From Sphaerisporangium sp040685555 (GTDB lineage: Bacteria; Actinomycetota; Actinomycetes; Streptosporangiales; Streptosporangiaceae), in assembly GCF_040685555.1 (NCBI RefSeq), contig NZ_JBFBIK010000034.1, positions 4,866 through 68,865 of the forward strand: a stretch of DNA of 64,000 bases, in the 5' to 3' direction. Position numbers and translations under genes: made by a program. The notes under the pieces are model-generated. The model was not told where the DNA came from. It saw only the letters and a list, made by a program, of their open reading frames with translations, and did not search any database. This document shows positions 1 to 8,266 of this stretch, piece by piece (the first letter of the stretch is position 1; each line of letters begins with the position of its first letter).

Positions 1-144
1 GCCAGCGACATGGTCTACGCCGTCGGCGCGGGCACCCTCAGCCGGTTGCTGCGTGGAAGGCAGAAGCCGCTGAGGTACTTCAGCGGCTGCGTCTACCTCG
101 GGCTGGGCGTCGCCACCGCGCTGGCCGGCGGCCGCACCCGCTGA
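1..144 (+). CDS. LysE/RhtB-type amino-acid exporter, C-terminal end (partial)
   Basis: Frame 1 is open from the first base to a TGA at 142-144 and encodes the last 47 residues of a protein whose start lies outside the window. The tail reads like the last two segments of LysE/RhtB translocators: an amphipathic stretch ending in Arg-rich residues (LLRGRQKPLRYF), then a short glycine-rich membrane helix (GCVYLGLGVATALAGG). Such carriers export amino acids or analogues through the cytoplasmic membrane. Only the C-terminus is visible, so family assignment rests on helix pattern rather than on signature motifs. Confidence 0.55.
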   Translation, partial: ASDMVYAVGAGTLSRLLRGRQKPLRYFSGCVYLGLGVATALAGGRTR

Positions 145-219
145 TCAACACTGCGGTCGCACCCGCTGATCGGTCGCCGGCCGTACCAGGCGGGCGTCCG
201 CGAGCTGAGCCGGAAGGGG

Positions 220-789
220 TCAGTTTCCCCAGGTGCCGACCGTTTCGCCGGAGGTGACGGCCGCGTCCTTGATCTGCTTGTGCACGGCTCGGGCATCGCC
301 TGCGGGCTTGATGGGGCCAGGCAGGGCGTACACGATGAAGTGGTAGTGGTGCACGCCGCCGGGTGGGCACGGACCCGCGTACGCGGGCCTGCCGTCGCTG
401 CCCGGCGCCACCTTGCCCGGGGCGCCGCCCTCGCCGACGCCGCTCTCGGAGACCGGGATGCCGGTCACGATCCAGTGGATGTACGACCCGCCGGGCGCGT
501 CGGTGTCCTCGACCACGATCGCCATCTCGCGCGCCGACCCGGGGACGCCGCTCCAGGCCAGGGGAGGCGAGATGTTTTGACCTCCCTGGCCCGCGCAGGC
601 GTACTTCTTCGGGATCGCGGCCCCATCGGCGAAGGCCGGGCTGCTCATCTTGATGCCCACCGAGGGCGAGCTGCCTCCGGCCGAGGGCGAGGCACCCTCG
701 CCGGCGGATGAGGCGCCTTCGGACGAGCATCCCGCGAGGAGGGCCGGCAGGAGGCCGCCGCAGACCACACCGAGCTTAACGATCTTCAT
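220..789 (-). CDS. YbhB/YbcL-type PEBP family lipoprotein
   Basis: The 189-residue product begins with a signal peptide ending in a lipobox (LLAGC, Cys21), so it is probably a surface-anchored lipoprotein. A Ser/Gly/Ala-rich spacer follows. The rest carries PEBP (Raf-kinase-inhibitor-like) family marks: a DTDAP segment followed by HWIV, and the GPCPPGGVHHYHFIVYAL block that forms the ligand pocket. Bacterial YbhB/YbcL proteins have no settled biochemical role. The gene is convergent to nothing nearby and is separated by about 60 bp from the GH16 gene upstream of it on the same strand, with a hairpin between them. Confidence 0.85.
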   Translation of the reverse strand: MKIVKLGVVCGGLLPALLAGCSSEGASSAGEGASPSAGGSSPSVGIKMSSPAFADGAAIPKKYACAGQGGQNISPPLAWSGVPGSAREMAIVVEDTDAPGGSYIHWIVTGIPVSESGVGEGGAPGKVAPGSDGRPAYAGPCPPGGVHHYHFIVYALPGPIKPAGDARAVHKQIKDAAVTSGETVGTWGN

Positions 790-811
790 CCGCCCAGGTT
801 AACGCCAGCGA

Positions 812-839
812 GGCCCGCGCCCCGTCGAGGACGCGGGCC
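812..839 (-). terminator. Hairpin downstream of the GH16 gene
   Basis: GGCCCGCG (812-819) and CGCGGGCC (832-839) form a perfect 8-bp stem with a 12-nt loop, just 3' of the GH16 stop codon on the minus strand. There is no clear T-tract, so it may be a processing or weak termination structure. Confidence 0.5.
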
Positions 840-848
840 ACAGGCCAA

Positions 849-2267
849 TCAGTTGCCGAAGGTGAACCAGTTGAGGTTGACGTAGTCGGCGGGCTGCCCG
901 CTGGAGAAGGTGATGTAGACGGTATGGGTGCCGGTGACCCCCGCGATGTTGGCCGGCACGGTGCGCCAGCTCTGCCAGCCGCCCGTGTTGCCGACGGCGA
1001 AGTCACCGATCGGCGCGGCGGTCGGGCTGTCCAGCCGCACCTGGATCAGGCCGCTGACCCCGCCCGCGGCTCCGGACGCGACCCGCGCCACGAACTGCGT
1101 GGCGGCGGACGTGCCGAACCTCACCCCGTCGAAGCGGAGCCAGTCGCCGTTGCCGATCTGCGAGACGTTCTGGCCGCCTCCGCTGTCGGTCGTGGTCTCC
1201 AGCCCGGTGCCCGACTGGGCCTGGTAGCTCTCGGCCTGGATGGTCGACCGCGCGTCGAACCCGCCGCCGGGCGGAGGCGTCGGCGTCGGCGTCGGCGAGG
1301 TGGTCGGGCCGGACCCGCTCTGCCAGACGGCGACGTAGTCGACCAGCATGGGACGTCCCGACACGGTGGCCGCCGTCGGCGTGGAACCGCCGAGCGCGTT
1401 GGGGAAGGCGCCGCCCATGGCCACGTTGAGCAGCAGGAAGTAGCCCGCGTGGCTCGTCATGTTGTTCCACGTGCCGGCGTCCATCTGGTTCTCGGCGACG
1501 CTGTGGAACTGCTGCCCGTCCACGTACCAGCGCAGCTGGTTGGGGCTGACGGCGCGGTCCCACTCGAAGCGGTAGGTGTGCATGGCCGACTGGCAGCTGG
1601 CGCCCGGACAGGGCCGGTTGGCGCCGATGCCGGTGGTCTCGTTGCACGGCCCGCCGGGGTTCACGCCGCAGTGCAGCACGCCCCACACCGCGTTGAGCCC
1701 GTTGACGTTCTCCATGATGTCGAACTCGCCGGTGCCGGGCCAGTTCCAGTAGTTGCCCCGGTACGGCGAGCCCAGCGCCCAGAAGGCCGGCCAGTAGCCG
1801 AGCGCCTCGTTCCCTGTGACGTTGGGCATCTGGATGCGGCCCTCGATGCGCAGTACGCGCCCGGCGGCGGGCTTGAAGTCGGCCCGGCGGGTCTCGATGC
1901 GCGCGGAGGTCCACTCGCCCGAGCCGCTCTTGATCGGGGTGATGCGCAGGTTGCCCGCGCCGTCGAGGCTGAGGTTGGAGGGGCTTGCGGTGTAGTTCTG
2001 GATCTCACCGGTCCCCCAGTTGCCCGGGCCGCCGGGGTAGGCGTGGCCGGTGTCGATGATCCAGTCGGCAGACGACGGGAGCGAGCCGGCGGAGCCGTTG
2101 AAGTCGTCGCTCCACACCAGGCTCCAGCCGCCTGGAGTGGAGGGTACGGCCGCGCCGGCGGTGCCGCCGGTGGCGGTCAGCGCGATCGCGGGGAGGAGGG
2201 CCGCGCCGATGGCGGCCAGCAGGAGGCGAAGCCGGGGACGGCCTCTCGGCACTGGACCGGTGGACAT
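849..2267 (-). CDS. Secreted GH16 beta-glucanase with C-terminal CBM6-like module
   Basis: A predicted extracellular endo-beta-1,3(4)-glucanase. From the chosen ATG (2267, with GAGG six bases upstream; an in-frame ATG lies at 2279) the protein has a signal peptide ending near AGAA. A GH16 catalytic domain follows with the diagnostic GEFDIMENVN active-site strand (Glu181 nucleophile, Asp183, Glu186 acid/base). A short Thr-Pro linker then leads to about 125 residues resembling CBM6: IQAESYQAQSG, NGDWLRFDGV and a terminal YVNLNWFTFG. The gene lies 85 bp downstream of the GH81 glucanase on the same strand. Together they would hydrolyse beta-1,3-glucans such as fungal wall laminarin. A hairpin between the two genes suggests partly separate transcription. 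Confidence 0.93.
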   Translation of the reverse strand: MSTGPVPRGRPRLRLLLAAIGAALLPAIALTATGGTAGAAVPSTPGGWSLVWSDDFNGSAGSLPSSADWIIDTGHAYPGGPGNWGTGEIQNYTASPSNLSLDGAGNLRITPIKSGSGEWTSARIETRRADFKPAAGRVLRIEGRIQMPNVTGNEALGYWPAFWALGSPYRGNYWNWPGTGEFDIMENVNGLNAVWGVLHCGVNPGGPCNETTGIGANRPCPGASCQSAMHTYRFEWDRAVSPNQLRWYVDGQQFHSVAENQMDAGTWNNMTSHAGYFLLLNVAMGGAFPNALGGSTPTAATVSGRPMLVDYVAVWQSGSGPTTSPTPTPTPPPGGGFDARSTIQAESYQAQSGTGLETTTDSGGGQNVSQIGNGDWLRFDGVRFGTSAATQFVARVASGAAGGVSGLIQVRLDSPTAAPIGDFAVGNTGGWQSWRTVPANIAGVTGTHTVYITFSSGQPADYVNLNWFTFGN

Positions 2268-2316
2268 GATGAACCTCATCTCTGTGGGGGCAGATCACAC
2301 ACTTTCCGCGAGGACG

Positions 2317-2345
2317 GGCGCCGGCCCAGGGACCGGGCCGGCGCC
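2317..2345 (-). terminator. Strong hairpin between GH81 and GH16 genes
   Basis: GGCGCCGGCCC (2317-2327) pairs perfectly with GGGCCGGCGCC (2335-2345) around a 7-nt loop. It lies a few bases past the GH81 stop codon. It would end or attenuate GH81 transcription before GH16. Confidence 0.65.
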
Positions 2346-2352
2346 GCCACTG

Positions 2353-5181
2353 TCAGCTGAACGGGATGGTGACCACGGAGCGGTTGCCGACCCCGAGCGA
2401 GGTCGGGTTGGACCCGATCGCGCTCCAGATCTCGACCTTCACGCGGCCGTTCGTGAGGTTGCCGAGCGTGCCCGACGAGGACGCGAGGCCCGCCGCCTGG
2501 GTGGAGTGCTCCCAGCCGGCGACCGGATCGGTGGCGAAGTACTTGTAGGTCTCCACCCGGTCGTAGGTGCCGTCGCCCGTCAGGTCGTACGAGACGCGGG
2601 CCTGGACGCCGTTGCCCACCGAGGTTCCCGCGTCCAGGAACAGGTCGAACGCGGTGGCGGCGCCGGTGTAGGACATGGTCAGGCCCGTCGAGGTGTAGAC
2701 GAGCGGGTTGTAGGGGGTGCCGTCGTGGTTGGTGCCCCCGGCCGAGGAGATCGTGTCCGTTCCGGCCGCGCCGCTGGTGGCGGACAACGCGCCGCCGGTC
2801 AGCAGGTAGCGGGTCGGGGAACCCGGCGTCGGCGTCACCGTGGGAGTCGGCGTCGGGGTGGGGGTCACCGTGGGAGTGGGGGTCGGGGTGGGGGTGGGCG
2901 TGGGCGTGGAGCCGCCCGCGCTGGTGGCGGTCGACGCGGCGGGCACCGTGAGCTTCTTGCCGTCGGAGAAGGTGACGGTACGGGCGGCGGTCCCGTAGTT
3001 GTGCGCCACGTAGGTCCGCGTGCCGTTGAGGCTGAAGACCGCGGCCGTCGGGGTGTCGGCGGTCACCGCCGCGTCGACCGTGCCCATCCTGGCGAGGTTG
3101 TAGATCCAGTGGTACTCGTGGGCCTTGGTCTCCCCCGCCTCCGGGGTGTAGGCGTTCCAGCCCGCGTCCCAGTTGGCCTTGGCGGCGGCCGGGTCGCCGA
3201 GCGCGCGGTACTCCCAGATGATGTCGCGCCACTCCACGGCGGGACCGCCGTTGTTGGCCTCCATCTCCGCCAGGCCGGCCTTCACCTTGTTCGGGTAGAG
3301 CCCGTGGTAGAGCGAACCACCCGTGATGGGCAGGTAGTTGATCCCGTGGATCTCCTCGGGGTTGCCGGTCCACCAGGTGCCGTAGGCGGCGCCGTCGCCC
3401 CAGATCATGCCTGCGGTGTCATGGCCGAACCCCGCCGGGTACACGGCGTTGTCCACGTCGAACCAGTACTGCCCGATGGTGGCCGCCTGCGTGGTGTAGA
3501 GGTAGATGCCGAGGTCGCGAAGGGAGTTGTCGCCGGTGGCCGCGCCCAGCAGCAGGGCTCCGGCCGCGAAGTTCATCCCCTCGGAGGACGACTCCTCGTT
3601 GTTCCCCGCCGCGAAGCCCGCGTGGCCGGACGCCCAGCCGTTGCCCGCGTAGGGGTCGAAGTTGCGCAGGAACGGGAAGCGCGTGTCCGTGCGGTCCCAG
3701 TTGTTCGCGTCCTTCGCCAGCAGCTTCGCCATGCCGCCCCACTGGCCGTCGGCCGCCCACGCCCGGTCGTACCGCGCCACGGTGGCGGCGGCCATGAGGT
3801 AGTAGCCGTAGTGGAAGTGGTGGTCGTTGACCTCGGAGTCGCTGCCGTACGAGGCGGGGTAGCCGGTGAGGACGCCCCACGTGCCGTCGTAGCGGAACTG
3901 CTCACCACCCGCGGTGAACCAGCCCTGCAGCTCGGTCTTGAGCATCCCGAGCAGCTTGTCGCGGGAGGCGGTGTCACCGAGCTGGTCGGCGATGGGCACG
4001 AGCTGCGCGAGCCGTCCGAGAGTCTTGCCCGTCCCGTAGGTGTCGCCGGTGCCCGCGAGCGGGTCGCCCTCCGCCCCCTGCTTGACGAAGTCGCCGAGCC
4101 GCGCCCGGTCGTAGGCGCCGAGGTCGGGCAGCGCGGGGAGGACGCCGTGGAAGGTCTGCCTCGTGCTGAACGACGCGCCCTCGCGCAGCTTCATCGTGCC
4201 GCGCGGCGACACGTAGGTGTAGGCGGTCAGCGGGTCGGTGGTCGCGAGCCACTGGTGACGGTAGAGCGCCTGCAGCGTCCCCGTCTCGGTGCCTTCCTTC
4301 GCCGTGGTCGTCGCGGTGTAGGTGGTCGTGAGCCGGGCCGCGGCCTCGTCGTACGACCAGCTCACCTTGGTGCCCGTGACGAACGAGTAGGCGTACTTGG
4401 CGAACAGGTCGAGCGCGCCCCGGGCGGGCAGCGCCGCGACGGAGTAGTAGTTCTTGCCGCCGAGGGCGACGGTCGCCGCCGTGCCGGCGATCGTCCAATC
4501 GGTGCCCGTCGGCGCGAACAGGGCGTAGTCGTGCCCGTTGACCGTGGCCCCGAGCACGTTGCCCCGGTCGGCCCAGATGGTGGGCGTCGCGACGAAGTTG
4601 ACCTGCCCGTTCCCGCCGGCCGGGGTGGCGTAGACGAACGGCAGCCCGTGCCCGATGGTGGCGCGCAGGGTGCGGGTGCCGTCGGACCAGTAGGGGGTGA
4701 CGGTCCAGTCGGACCAGCCGTCCACCTCGGTGCGGGGCGCGTTGAGGCCGGTCACGCCCAGGGTGAGGTCGCGGGCGTGGGTGTAGTCGTACTGCGACGC
4801 GGAGATCGTGGGCGCGGTCGGGTAGCTGACCTCCAGGCCTCCCGCCACGGCGTGGAAGGTCAGCGGGTGGGCGTACATGTTCTCGGAGTAGGGGTTGCCC
4901 GCATACCGCTGGAAGGCCAGCGAGGACCACCAGTCGTTCGTCGGGACCTTCGCCGTGACGGCAGAGGTGATCTTGGGGGTCACCGGCGCGCCGGTGTTGT
5001 TGGACGGGCCGACGGCTCCGGCGGGAAGGTCGGTCGTGTAGCTGCCGGCCCCCACGGTGACGGTGGCGGCGCTTGCGGGGGTGGCGGGGACGGCGGCGAG
5101 CAGGCCTGCCAGCAGGGTGGCGGCGACCAACCCGGCGGACCGTCGTCTCGAGGAGGGGGTCCAGGGGAGAACGGAGGTCAT
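2353..5181 (-). CDS. Secreted GH81 endo-beta-1,3-glucanase with CBM56-like C-terminal module
   Basis: A large secreted glucanase of about 942 residues. The likely start is the ATG at 5181, which places a basic n-region (SSRRRS) directly before the signal-peptide core; an upstream in-frame start at 5244 would add 21 charged residues. The catalytic region contains the GH81 hallmark NNEESSSEGMNFAAGALLLG around residues 525-545, which holds catalytic acidic residues. A Thr-Pro repeat linker (about 755-787) leads to a 150-residue C-terminal module. That module has YDLTGDGTYDRVETYKYFATDP and GWEHS blocks that I associate with CBM56, a beta-1,3-glucan-binding family. A CebR-like palindrome lies 220 bp upstream, which suggests sugar-responsive repression. 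Confidence 0.92.
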   Translation of the reverse strand: MTSVLPWTPSSRRRSAGLVAATLLAGLLAAVPATPASAATVTVGAGSYTTDLPAGAVGPSNNTGAPVTPKITSAVTAKVPTNDWWSSLAFQRYAGNPYSENMYAHPLTFHAVAGGLEVSYPTAPTISASQYDYTHARDLTLGVTGLNAPRTEVDGWSDWTVTPYWSDGTRTLRATIGHGLPFVYATPAGGNGQVNFVATPTIWADRGNVLGATVNGHDYALFAPTGTDWTIAGTAATVALGGKNYYSVAALPARGALDLFAKYAYSFVTGTKVSWSYDEAAARLTTTYTATTTAKEGTETGTLQALYRHQWLATTDPLTAYTYVSPRGTMKLREGASFSTRQTFHGVLPALPDLGAYDRARLGDFVKQGAEGDPLAGTGDTYGTGKTLGRLAQLVPIADQLGDTASRDKLLGMLKTELQGWFTAGGEQFRYDGTWGVLTGYPASYGSDSEVNDHHFHYGYYLMAAATVARYDRAWAADGQWGGMAKLLAKDANNWDRTDTRFPFLRNFDPYAGNGWASGHAGFAAGNNEESSSEGMNFAAGALLLGAATGDNSLRDLGIYLYTTQAATIGQYWFDVDNAVYPAGFGHDTAGMIWGDGAAYGTWWTGNPEEIHGINYLPITGGSLYHGLYPNKVKAGLAEMEANNGGPAVEWRDIIWEYRALGDPAAAKANWDAGWNAYTPEAGETKAHEYHWIYNLARMGTVDAAVTADTPTAAVFSLNGTRTYVAHNYGTAARTVTFSDGKKLTVPAASTATSAGGSTPTPTPTPTPTPTVTPTPTPTPTVTPTPGSPTRYLLTGGALSATSGAAGTDTISSAGGTNHDGTPYNPLVYTSTGLTMSYTGAATAFDLFLDAGTSVGNGVQARVSYDLTGDGTYDRVETYKYFATDPVAGWEHSTQAAGLASSSGTLGNLTNGRVKVEIWSAIGSNPTSLGVGNRSVVTIPFS

Positions 5182-5399
5182 GCGGCGTGACTTTCGACGT
5201 GGGGGGGGACCGGCCCGCCTCGACGAGGCGATGGCCGGCGACAACTCCTACCGCGGGCCCGACGGCCGTTCGAGGCCCGCACAGCGCTGGGATCCAGGTG
5301 TTCGCGTCGACGTAACTTGCGTGTAACGCTCTCGGCGCCGCTGACGCTAGATGTGCTGACAAGCCGTGTCAACAGCCAGAGAATGTTTCTCGAAGATCA

Positions 5400-5413
5400 T
5401 GAGAGCGCTCTCC
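5400..5413. promoter_or_regulatory. CebR-like LacI operator upstream of GH81
   Basis: The 12-bp perfect palindrome GAGAGCGCTCTC is centred at 5406-5407. The 14-bp window TGAGAGCGCTCTCC differs from the CebR box TGGGAGCGCTCCCA at three positions. It is 220 bp upstream of the GH81 start and 600 bp from the LacI regulator gene. The rest of 5182-5716 holds this site, the second palindrome at 5580 and no convincing additional gene. Confidence 0.7.
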
Positions 5414-5579
5414 ACCATTTATCGGGGCCCGTTGTGAGGGCTTGCCGCGCCGCCGACCTCCCCACCAGGGACTAAACCGGATATTGGACCCGATCGCCGT
5501 GGGTGTCCGGGGTAATGGGAAAGAACCTTTATCATGGGGACACCTCCCGGCACGGATAGGCTCCGACTCCGCCCCGAAC

Positions 5580-5593
5580 CGAGAGCGCTCTCT
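5580..5593. promoter_or_regulatory. CebR-like LacI operator upstream of the bglC remnant
   Basis: This is a second copy of GAGAGCGCTCTC (5581-5592), oriented to control the plus-strand unit that begins with the beta-glucosidase remnant at 5717 and continues into the LacI gene. The flanking bases differ from the GH81 copy, so it is not a simple local duplication. Confidence 0.65.
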
Positions 5594-5716
5594 TTCAGAT
5601 CACGGGAAGAGGGTTCCCCGGGCGTTCTGGACCGCTCGCCCGAGCGGCGGCGGTGGCGCCTTTCCGCCGGCGCCCGGCTTCGTCCTGCCCCGGCAGGCAG
5701 ATCATCGGAGGAGCAC

Positions 5717-5968
5717 ATGCGGAGGGCGACGACCACCGACGCGGGCCCCCCGGAGCCGGCGTCACCCGGCGACCCCGCCGCGCCCCAGGGTGATGCGGAT
5801 ATCCGGGGGTGTCGCGTAAGGTCGCGACCGGGCGACTCCGAGTGGCACGATGGGTACCGCCGGAGGCTCGGGATCGTGTACGCCGACTGCGAGACTCGGC
5901 GCCGGCTCCCCAAGGACAGCGGGCTGGGCTACCGGGATGTCATCCGGCGGAACGGCCTCGCCCCATGA
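5717..5968 (+). pseudogene. Internally deleted GH1 beta-glucosidase (bglC-like) remnant
   Basis: A good ribosome site (GGAGG, six bases before ATG 5717) starts an 83-codon frame. Its first 22 or so residues are disordered, as in GH1 leaders. From about residue 28 the frame reads DADIRGC...DSEWHDGYRRRLGIV, then ADCETRRRLPKDS, then GYRDVIRRNGL, stop. This matches the extreme C-terminus of family-1 beta-glucosidases (G-ADIRGY, NFEW-GY-RRFGIV, KDS-WYRDVI-NGL). The whole TIM-barrel core, roughly 380 codons, is absent, so start and end appear joined by one internal deletion. Family-typical Tyr, Phe and Trp positions are also eroded (RGC, DSEW, SGLGYR). It cannot be an active hydrolase. In cellulose-using actinomycetes bglC neighbours cebR, which matches this position. 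Confidence 0.82.
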
Positions 5969-5996
5969 TCGACCCGAGGAAGACAGGGCGCTGCGA

Positions 5997-6992
5997 ATGA
6001 AACGACCCACCCTGGAAGCGGTCGCCGCGCGAGCGGGCGTTTCCCGGGCGACCGTCTCGCGGGTCGTCAACGGCCAGTCGACGGTGACCCCGGAGATCAG
6101 GGACACGGTGCTGCGGGCCGTGAGCGAGCTGGGATACGTCCCCAACTCGGCCGCCCGTAGCCTGGTCACCCAGCGCACCGACTCCATCGCACTGGTGATC
6201 TCCGAGCCGGCGACCAGGGTGTTCTCCGACGACCGGCTGTTCTCCATGGTGGTCCGCACGGTCAGCAGCGAGCTCGAATCCTCCGACAAGCAGATCGTGC
6301 TCATGCTGGCGAGCTCGCCGCGCGGTCACGAGCGGGTGGAGCGTTACATTTCGAGCGGGCACGTCGACGGGGTCCTGCTCCTGTCCATGCACGGCGCCGA
6401 CCCGCTCCCCGCCGCCCTCAACCGCATGGGGGTGCCGGTCGTGTCGTACGGCAGGCCCGCGGTGGCCGTGGCGCTGCCGTACGTCGACAACGACAATGTG
6501 GGCGGCGCGGGCGCGGCCGTGCGGCACCTGCTCTCCACCGGCAGGCGACGCATCGCGACCATCGCCGGCCCCCAGGACATGATCGGCGGTCAGGACCGCC
6601 TGACCGGCTACCGCGACGCCCTGCGCAACTCCGACCGCCGGTCGATCGTCGCCGTCGGCGACTTCACCCGCGCCTCGGGCGCCGACGCGATGCGGCAGCT
6701 CCTGGAGGACGACCCCGCGCTCGACGCCGTGTTCGCGGCGAACGACGAGATGGCGATCGGCGCGCTGCGTGCCCTGCGCCGGGCGGGGCGCCGGGTGCCC
6801 GACGACGTGGCCCTGGTGGGCTTCGACGACATCGAGGCCGCCGCGTACACCGATCCGCCGCTCACCACGGTCCGCCAGCCGATCACCGAGCAGGCGACCG
6901 CGATGGTGCGGCTGCTGCTGACCCCGGCGAAGGATCGGACGACCGATCACATCATCCTGCCCAGCGAGCTGGTCATCCGCGAGTCCGCCTGA
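5997..6992 (+). CDS. LacI-family transcriptional regulator, CebR-like
   Basis: A 331-residue regulator. The ATG at 5997 gives the canonical LacI helix-turn-helix right at the N-terminus (LEAVAARAGVSRATVSRVVNG) and the hinge (PNSAARSLVTQRT). The remaining sequence is a periplasmic-binding-protein-like effector domain with the family landmarks GVLLLS, GRP, DNDNVGGAGAAVRHL, GYRDAL, AVFAANDEMAIGALRALR, DVALVGFDDIE and PPLTTVRQP. It follows the bglC remnant by 28 bp and is flanked by CebR-like palindromes, so it probably represses the GH81, CBM2-Cip1 and former bglC promoters in the absence of an oligosaccharide such as cellobiose or laminaribiose. The inducer is inference. Confidence 0.9.
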   Translation: MKRPTLEAVAARAGVSRATVSRVVNGQSTVTPEIRDTVLRAVSELGYVPNSAARSLVTQRTDSIALVISEPATRVFSDDRLFSMVVRTVSSELESSDKQIVLMLASSPRGHERVERYISSGHVDGVLLLSMHGADPLPAALNRMGVPVVSYGRPAVAVALPYVDNDNVGGAGAAVRHLLSTGRRRIATIAGPQDMIGGQDRLTGYRDALRNSDRRSIVAVGDFTRASGADAMRQLLEDDPALDAVFAANDEMAIGALRALRRAGRRVPDDVALVGFDDIEAAAYTDPPLTTVRQPITEQATAMVRLLLTPAKDRTTDHIILPSELVIRESA

Positions 6993-7011
6993 GCGCACCG
7001 CTCCCCGGGGG

Positions 7012-8247
7012 TCAGGCCTTGTGGCCGAGGGCCCCCGGGATGCGGTTCAGGACGCTGTACGGCACGAGTCCGTACGCGTGGAAGTCGACCGCGTCGCCGC
7101 CCGCCGCCCTGACCGCGCGCACCTTGGCGGCCAGCCGGTCCTCTGAGTCGGTGTCGGGACGGCCGGGCCGGAGCACCACGCGCAGCTCCCTGTCGTTGCC
7201 GACCGAACGGCGGTAGGCGCCCACGTCGTCGGCCACCCGGGCGGCGTCCCTGGCGTAGGCGAGCACCCCGAAGGACGGCACGAGGTCGCCGAGCGCGACC
7301 AGGTCCACGCCGAGCTGCCAGGCGTCGTGCGCGGCGAGACCGGCCGGGGGCAGGCCGTCGGCGTACCCCTTCCCGTGGCCGGTGCCGTCGAGGAAGGTCA
7401 GCCTGGAGCCCTCCGCCGCCACCGCCGACGACACCTCGCTGACCAGCGAGGTCACCGTCTCAGAACGGGCTCGCGCGTACGCGACGACCTCGGGGCCCGC
7501 GTAGGCCGTGAGGGCCGCGCGCGTCACCTCGCCCTGCGCGGGCGGATCGCCGTCGAGCACCCCGCCGACGATGCGGGCGCACTCCTCGCGCGCGACCTCC
7601 GCCTTGACCCCGAGGTCGGCCGCGCGCCGCATGCACCACGAGCAGAAGCACAGGCCGAACAGGAACTCGTCCATCGGGCCGAGCGGGACGAAGCACCTCT
7701 CCTGCTGGTATCCCTGGGCGAACGCCCCAAAGTGCAGGGATTCGGCGACCACGCTGCTCACGCCCTGCCGGGCCACCGACCTCGCCAGCGCGACGGCGTA
7801 CAGGCGGACGTCGGGGTGGGCCGGGCACAGGGCGGCGGGGAAGCCGCGCCCGCCGAAGCAGTCCTGCACGGTCACGTCCGGGTTGCGCAGTCCGAGCGTG
7901 ACGTTGTGCAGGAACACCGCCCATCCGTGCAGGGTCATCCCCCGGTCGGCCACGGCCTCGCGCAGCGCGACGAGCGGCTCCTCGGCGGCACCGGCCTGCA
8001 CGGGCGGCACCAGGCGCAGGTCGCCGAACAGGTCGGCGGGCGGCGGGAAGTGGACACCGTCGGCGCGGACGGTCACCCGCGAGGCACCGTGCGGGGTGAC
8101 GTCGCGGGCCCCGTGGTAGGCGGCGGCGACCGTCACCTCGCGCACGCCGTACCCGGCGATCCGGTCGAGGACCCGGCCGACGCCCTCGTCTCGCACGTCC
8201 TCGACATAGACGTAAACCGAACCGTCCAACGCAGCCGTGCCTTTCAA
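7012..8247 (-). CDS. Conserved hypothetical protein, possibly a TIM-barrel glycosidase-like fold
   Basis: The 411-residue protein has no signal peptide or membrane segment. It shows patterns of uncharacterised actinobacterial barrel proteins: an N-terminal YVYVEDV strand, GWAVFLHN, CPAHPDVRLYAVALARSVA, a central ESLHFGAFAQGYQQERCF segment and a cysteine pair FCSWC. The ESLHF strand and the WAVFLHN strand could supply active-site residues, but no family signature decides the reaction. The given start is a TTG at 8247; an internal TTG about 20 bases downstream has a better AAAGG ribosome site, so the true N-terminus may be six or seven residues shorter. It is convergent with the LacI gene. Confidence 0.7.
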   Translation of the reverse strand: MKGTAALDGSVYVYVEDVRDEGVGRVLDRIAGYGVREVTVAAAYHGARDVTPHGASRVTVRADGVHFPPPADLFGDLRLVPPVQAGAAEEPLVALREAVADRGMTLHGWAVFLHNVTLGLRNPDVTVQDCFGGRGFPAALCPAHPDVRLYAVALARSVARQGVSSVVAESLHFGAFAQGYQQERCFVPLGPMDEFLFGLCFCSWCMRRAADLGVKAEVAREECARIVGGVLDGDPPAQGEVTRAALTAYAGPEVVAYARARSETVTSLVSEVSSAVAAEGSRLTFLDGTGHGKGYADGLPPAGLAAHDAWQLGVDLVALGDLVPSFGVLAYARDAARVADDVGAYRRSVGNDRELRVVLRPGRPDTDSEDRLAAKVRAVRAAGGDAVDFHAYGLVPYSVLNRIPGALGHKA

Positions 8248-8266
8248 GGAGCCCGCTGTGAATGAC

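Noticed and set aside
924..2360. Long plus-strand frame opposite the GH16 gene
   Set aside because: Shadow frame with low-complexity composition and no start signal; the minus strand carries the GH16 catalytic motif.
2050..5190. A 1046-codon open frame on the plus strand opposite the GH81 and GH16 genes
   Set aside because: It is antisense to two clearly recognisable glycosidases and is rich in Arg, Gly and Val as expected for a shadow frame in high-GC DNA; no domain is visible.
5419..5913. Minus-strand 164-codon frame between GH81 and the LacI gene
   Set aside because: It overlaps operators and the GH1 remnant on the other strand and is Arg/Ser/Pro-rich with no motif.
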